Positions 63,711-64,000 of a DNA stretch of 64,000 nucleotides are shown one piece after another. A program made the translations under genes and the position numbers. Numbering within the stretch: position 1 is the first letter of the stretch; each line of letters begins with the position of its first letter. Under the pieces are notes generated by a model. It was not told where the DNA came from and did not search any database. It saw nothing but the letters and a program-made list of their open reading frames with translations. Origin of the DNA: Lentzea fradiae (GTDB lineage Bacteria > Actinomycetota > Actinomycetes > Mycobacteriales > Pseudonocardiaceae); the NCBI RefSeq assembly GCF_900100955.1, contig NZ_FNCC01000004.1:468337-532336 (forward strand), read 5' to 3'.

Positions 63711-64000
63711 TTAGGCCGCGAGGGCCTGGGCTCGGTATTCGACCGGGCTCAGGCCCTCGAGCGTGGTGGAGATGCGGGTGGTGTTGTACCAGCTGATGTA
63801 GTCGTCCAGTGCCGCGGTGAACTCCTCGACGGTGTCGAACCTGTTGTGGTGGAACAGTTCTGCCTTCAGGTGGCCGAAGAAGTTCTCGGCCATCGAGTTG
63901 TCCAGGCAGTTGGCCCGCCGTGACATCGACTGGGTCAGGCCCGCGTCGTCGAGCAGGGTGCGCCAGGAGGCGTGCTGGTACTGAAAGCCCTGGTCGGAGT
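63673..64000 (-). mobile_element. IS3-family insertion sequence (right end, cut by window edge)
   Basis: The end begins TGAACTGGGCCCCGAAAGTT, a sequence style typical of IS3-family terminal repeats, followed by the 3' end of the transposase gene. The other end lies outside the window, so no direct repeat can be checked. Confidence 0.75.
63711..64000 (-). CDS. IS3-family transposase (OrfB) C-terminal part
   Basis: The C-terminal 96 residues of a DDE transposase: SDQGFQYQHASWRTLLDDAGLTQSMS begins before residue 40, and then SRRANCLDNSMAENFFGHLKAEL carries the final Glu of the DDE triad. The terminal YNTTRISTTLEGLSPVEYR matches IS3/IS150-group enzymes. The start is beyond base 64000 on the minus strand. 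The frame is intact up to TAA at 63711. Confidence 0.92.
   Translation of the reverse strand, partial: SDQGFQYQHASWRTLLDDAGLTQSMSRRANCLDNSMAENFFGHLKAELFHHNRFDTVEEFTAALDDYISWYNTTRISTTLEGLSPVEYRAQALAA

Overview
The window is very GC-rich with strongly G/C-biased third codon positions. It carries actinobacterial hallmarks: NucS mismatch endonuclease, DUF3558-type lipoproteins, DUF2550, an SCO5397-like coiled-coil protein, the ethylmalonyl-CoA pathway, and many leaderless genes. Gene order and protein flavour suggest a Pseudonocardiales organism (Lentzea/Saccharothrix/Actinosynnema-like). The genus is inference. No rRNA, tRNA or CRISPR array was seen.

Left part (1-24.8 kb): the actinobacterial prmC - tsaC - wecA-like - atpI - atpBEFHAGDC locus, interrupted by accessory cargo. 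A BAAT-type acyl hydrolase (partial) and lpdA lie upstream of prmC where prfA would be expected. A 3.2-kb island between prmC and tsaC encodes a TIR-domain protein divergent from a polytopic membrane protein and a small protein; these last two share a Gly/Asn-rich motif. The ATP synthase operon ends at atpD with a strong terminator, and atpC lies 8.2 kb further on behind its own promoter. Between them are a DUF262 protein, a frameshifted HipA-like kinase, a heterodimeric ABC exporter whose two ATPase domains have lost complementary motifs, and an ECF sigma factor with a membrane partner.

Middle part (24.8-46 kb): a cobalamin adenosyltransferase and murA (divergent), ethylmalonyl-CoA mutase, a crotonase-like protein, and an XRE regulator divergent from an SDR. 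A DJ-1/GlxA regulator pair, a NUDIX hydrolase, nucS, an Na+/solute symporter, a lipoprotein and an aldehyde dehydrogenase follow. Then come an iron-siderophore binding lipoprotein with an IdeR-like box, a PTS-type dihydroxyacetone kinase operon (dhaK-dhaL-dhaM::HPr), and an accessory patch with an IS-end-like hairpin, a Cys/His-containing protein and an XRE/TPR regulator.

Right part (46-64 kb): a tandem-duplicated 3-hydroxyacyl-CoA dehydrogenase, lipoprotein, FmdB-like zinc ribbon, assorted enzymes, a DivIVA/SCO5397-like coiled-coil protein, and crotonyl-CoA carboxylase/reductase. Then come the epimerase, acetyl-CoA acetyltransferase, meaB, a two-GAF histidine kinase with a NarL-type response regulator, two tandem paralogous secreted hydrolases, and the end of an IS3-family element cut by the window edge.

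Functionally, thiolase, hydroxybutyryl-CoA dehydrogenase, Ccr, epimerase, ethylmalonyl-CoA mutase, its GTPase chaperone and a B12 adenosyltransferase together cover much of the ethylmalonyl-CoA pathway (acetyl-CoA assimilation and extender-unit supply). They are spread over about 31 kb. Five promoters, four of pathway genes and one of the aldehyde dehydrogenase, carry a shared palindrome TTAC(T/C)-N4-(A/G)GTA, suggesting a common repressor that is not encoded here.
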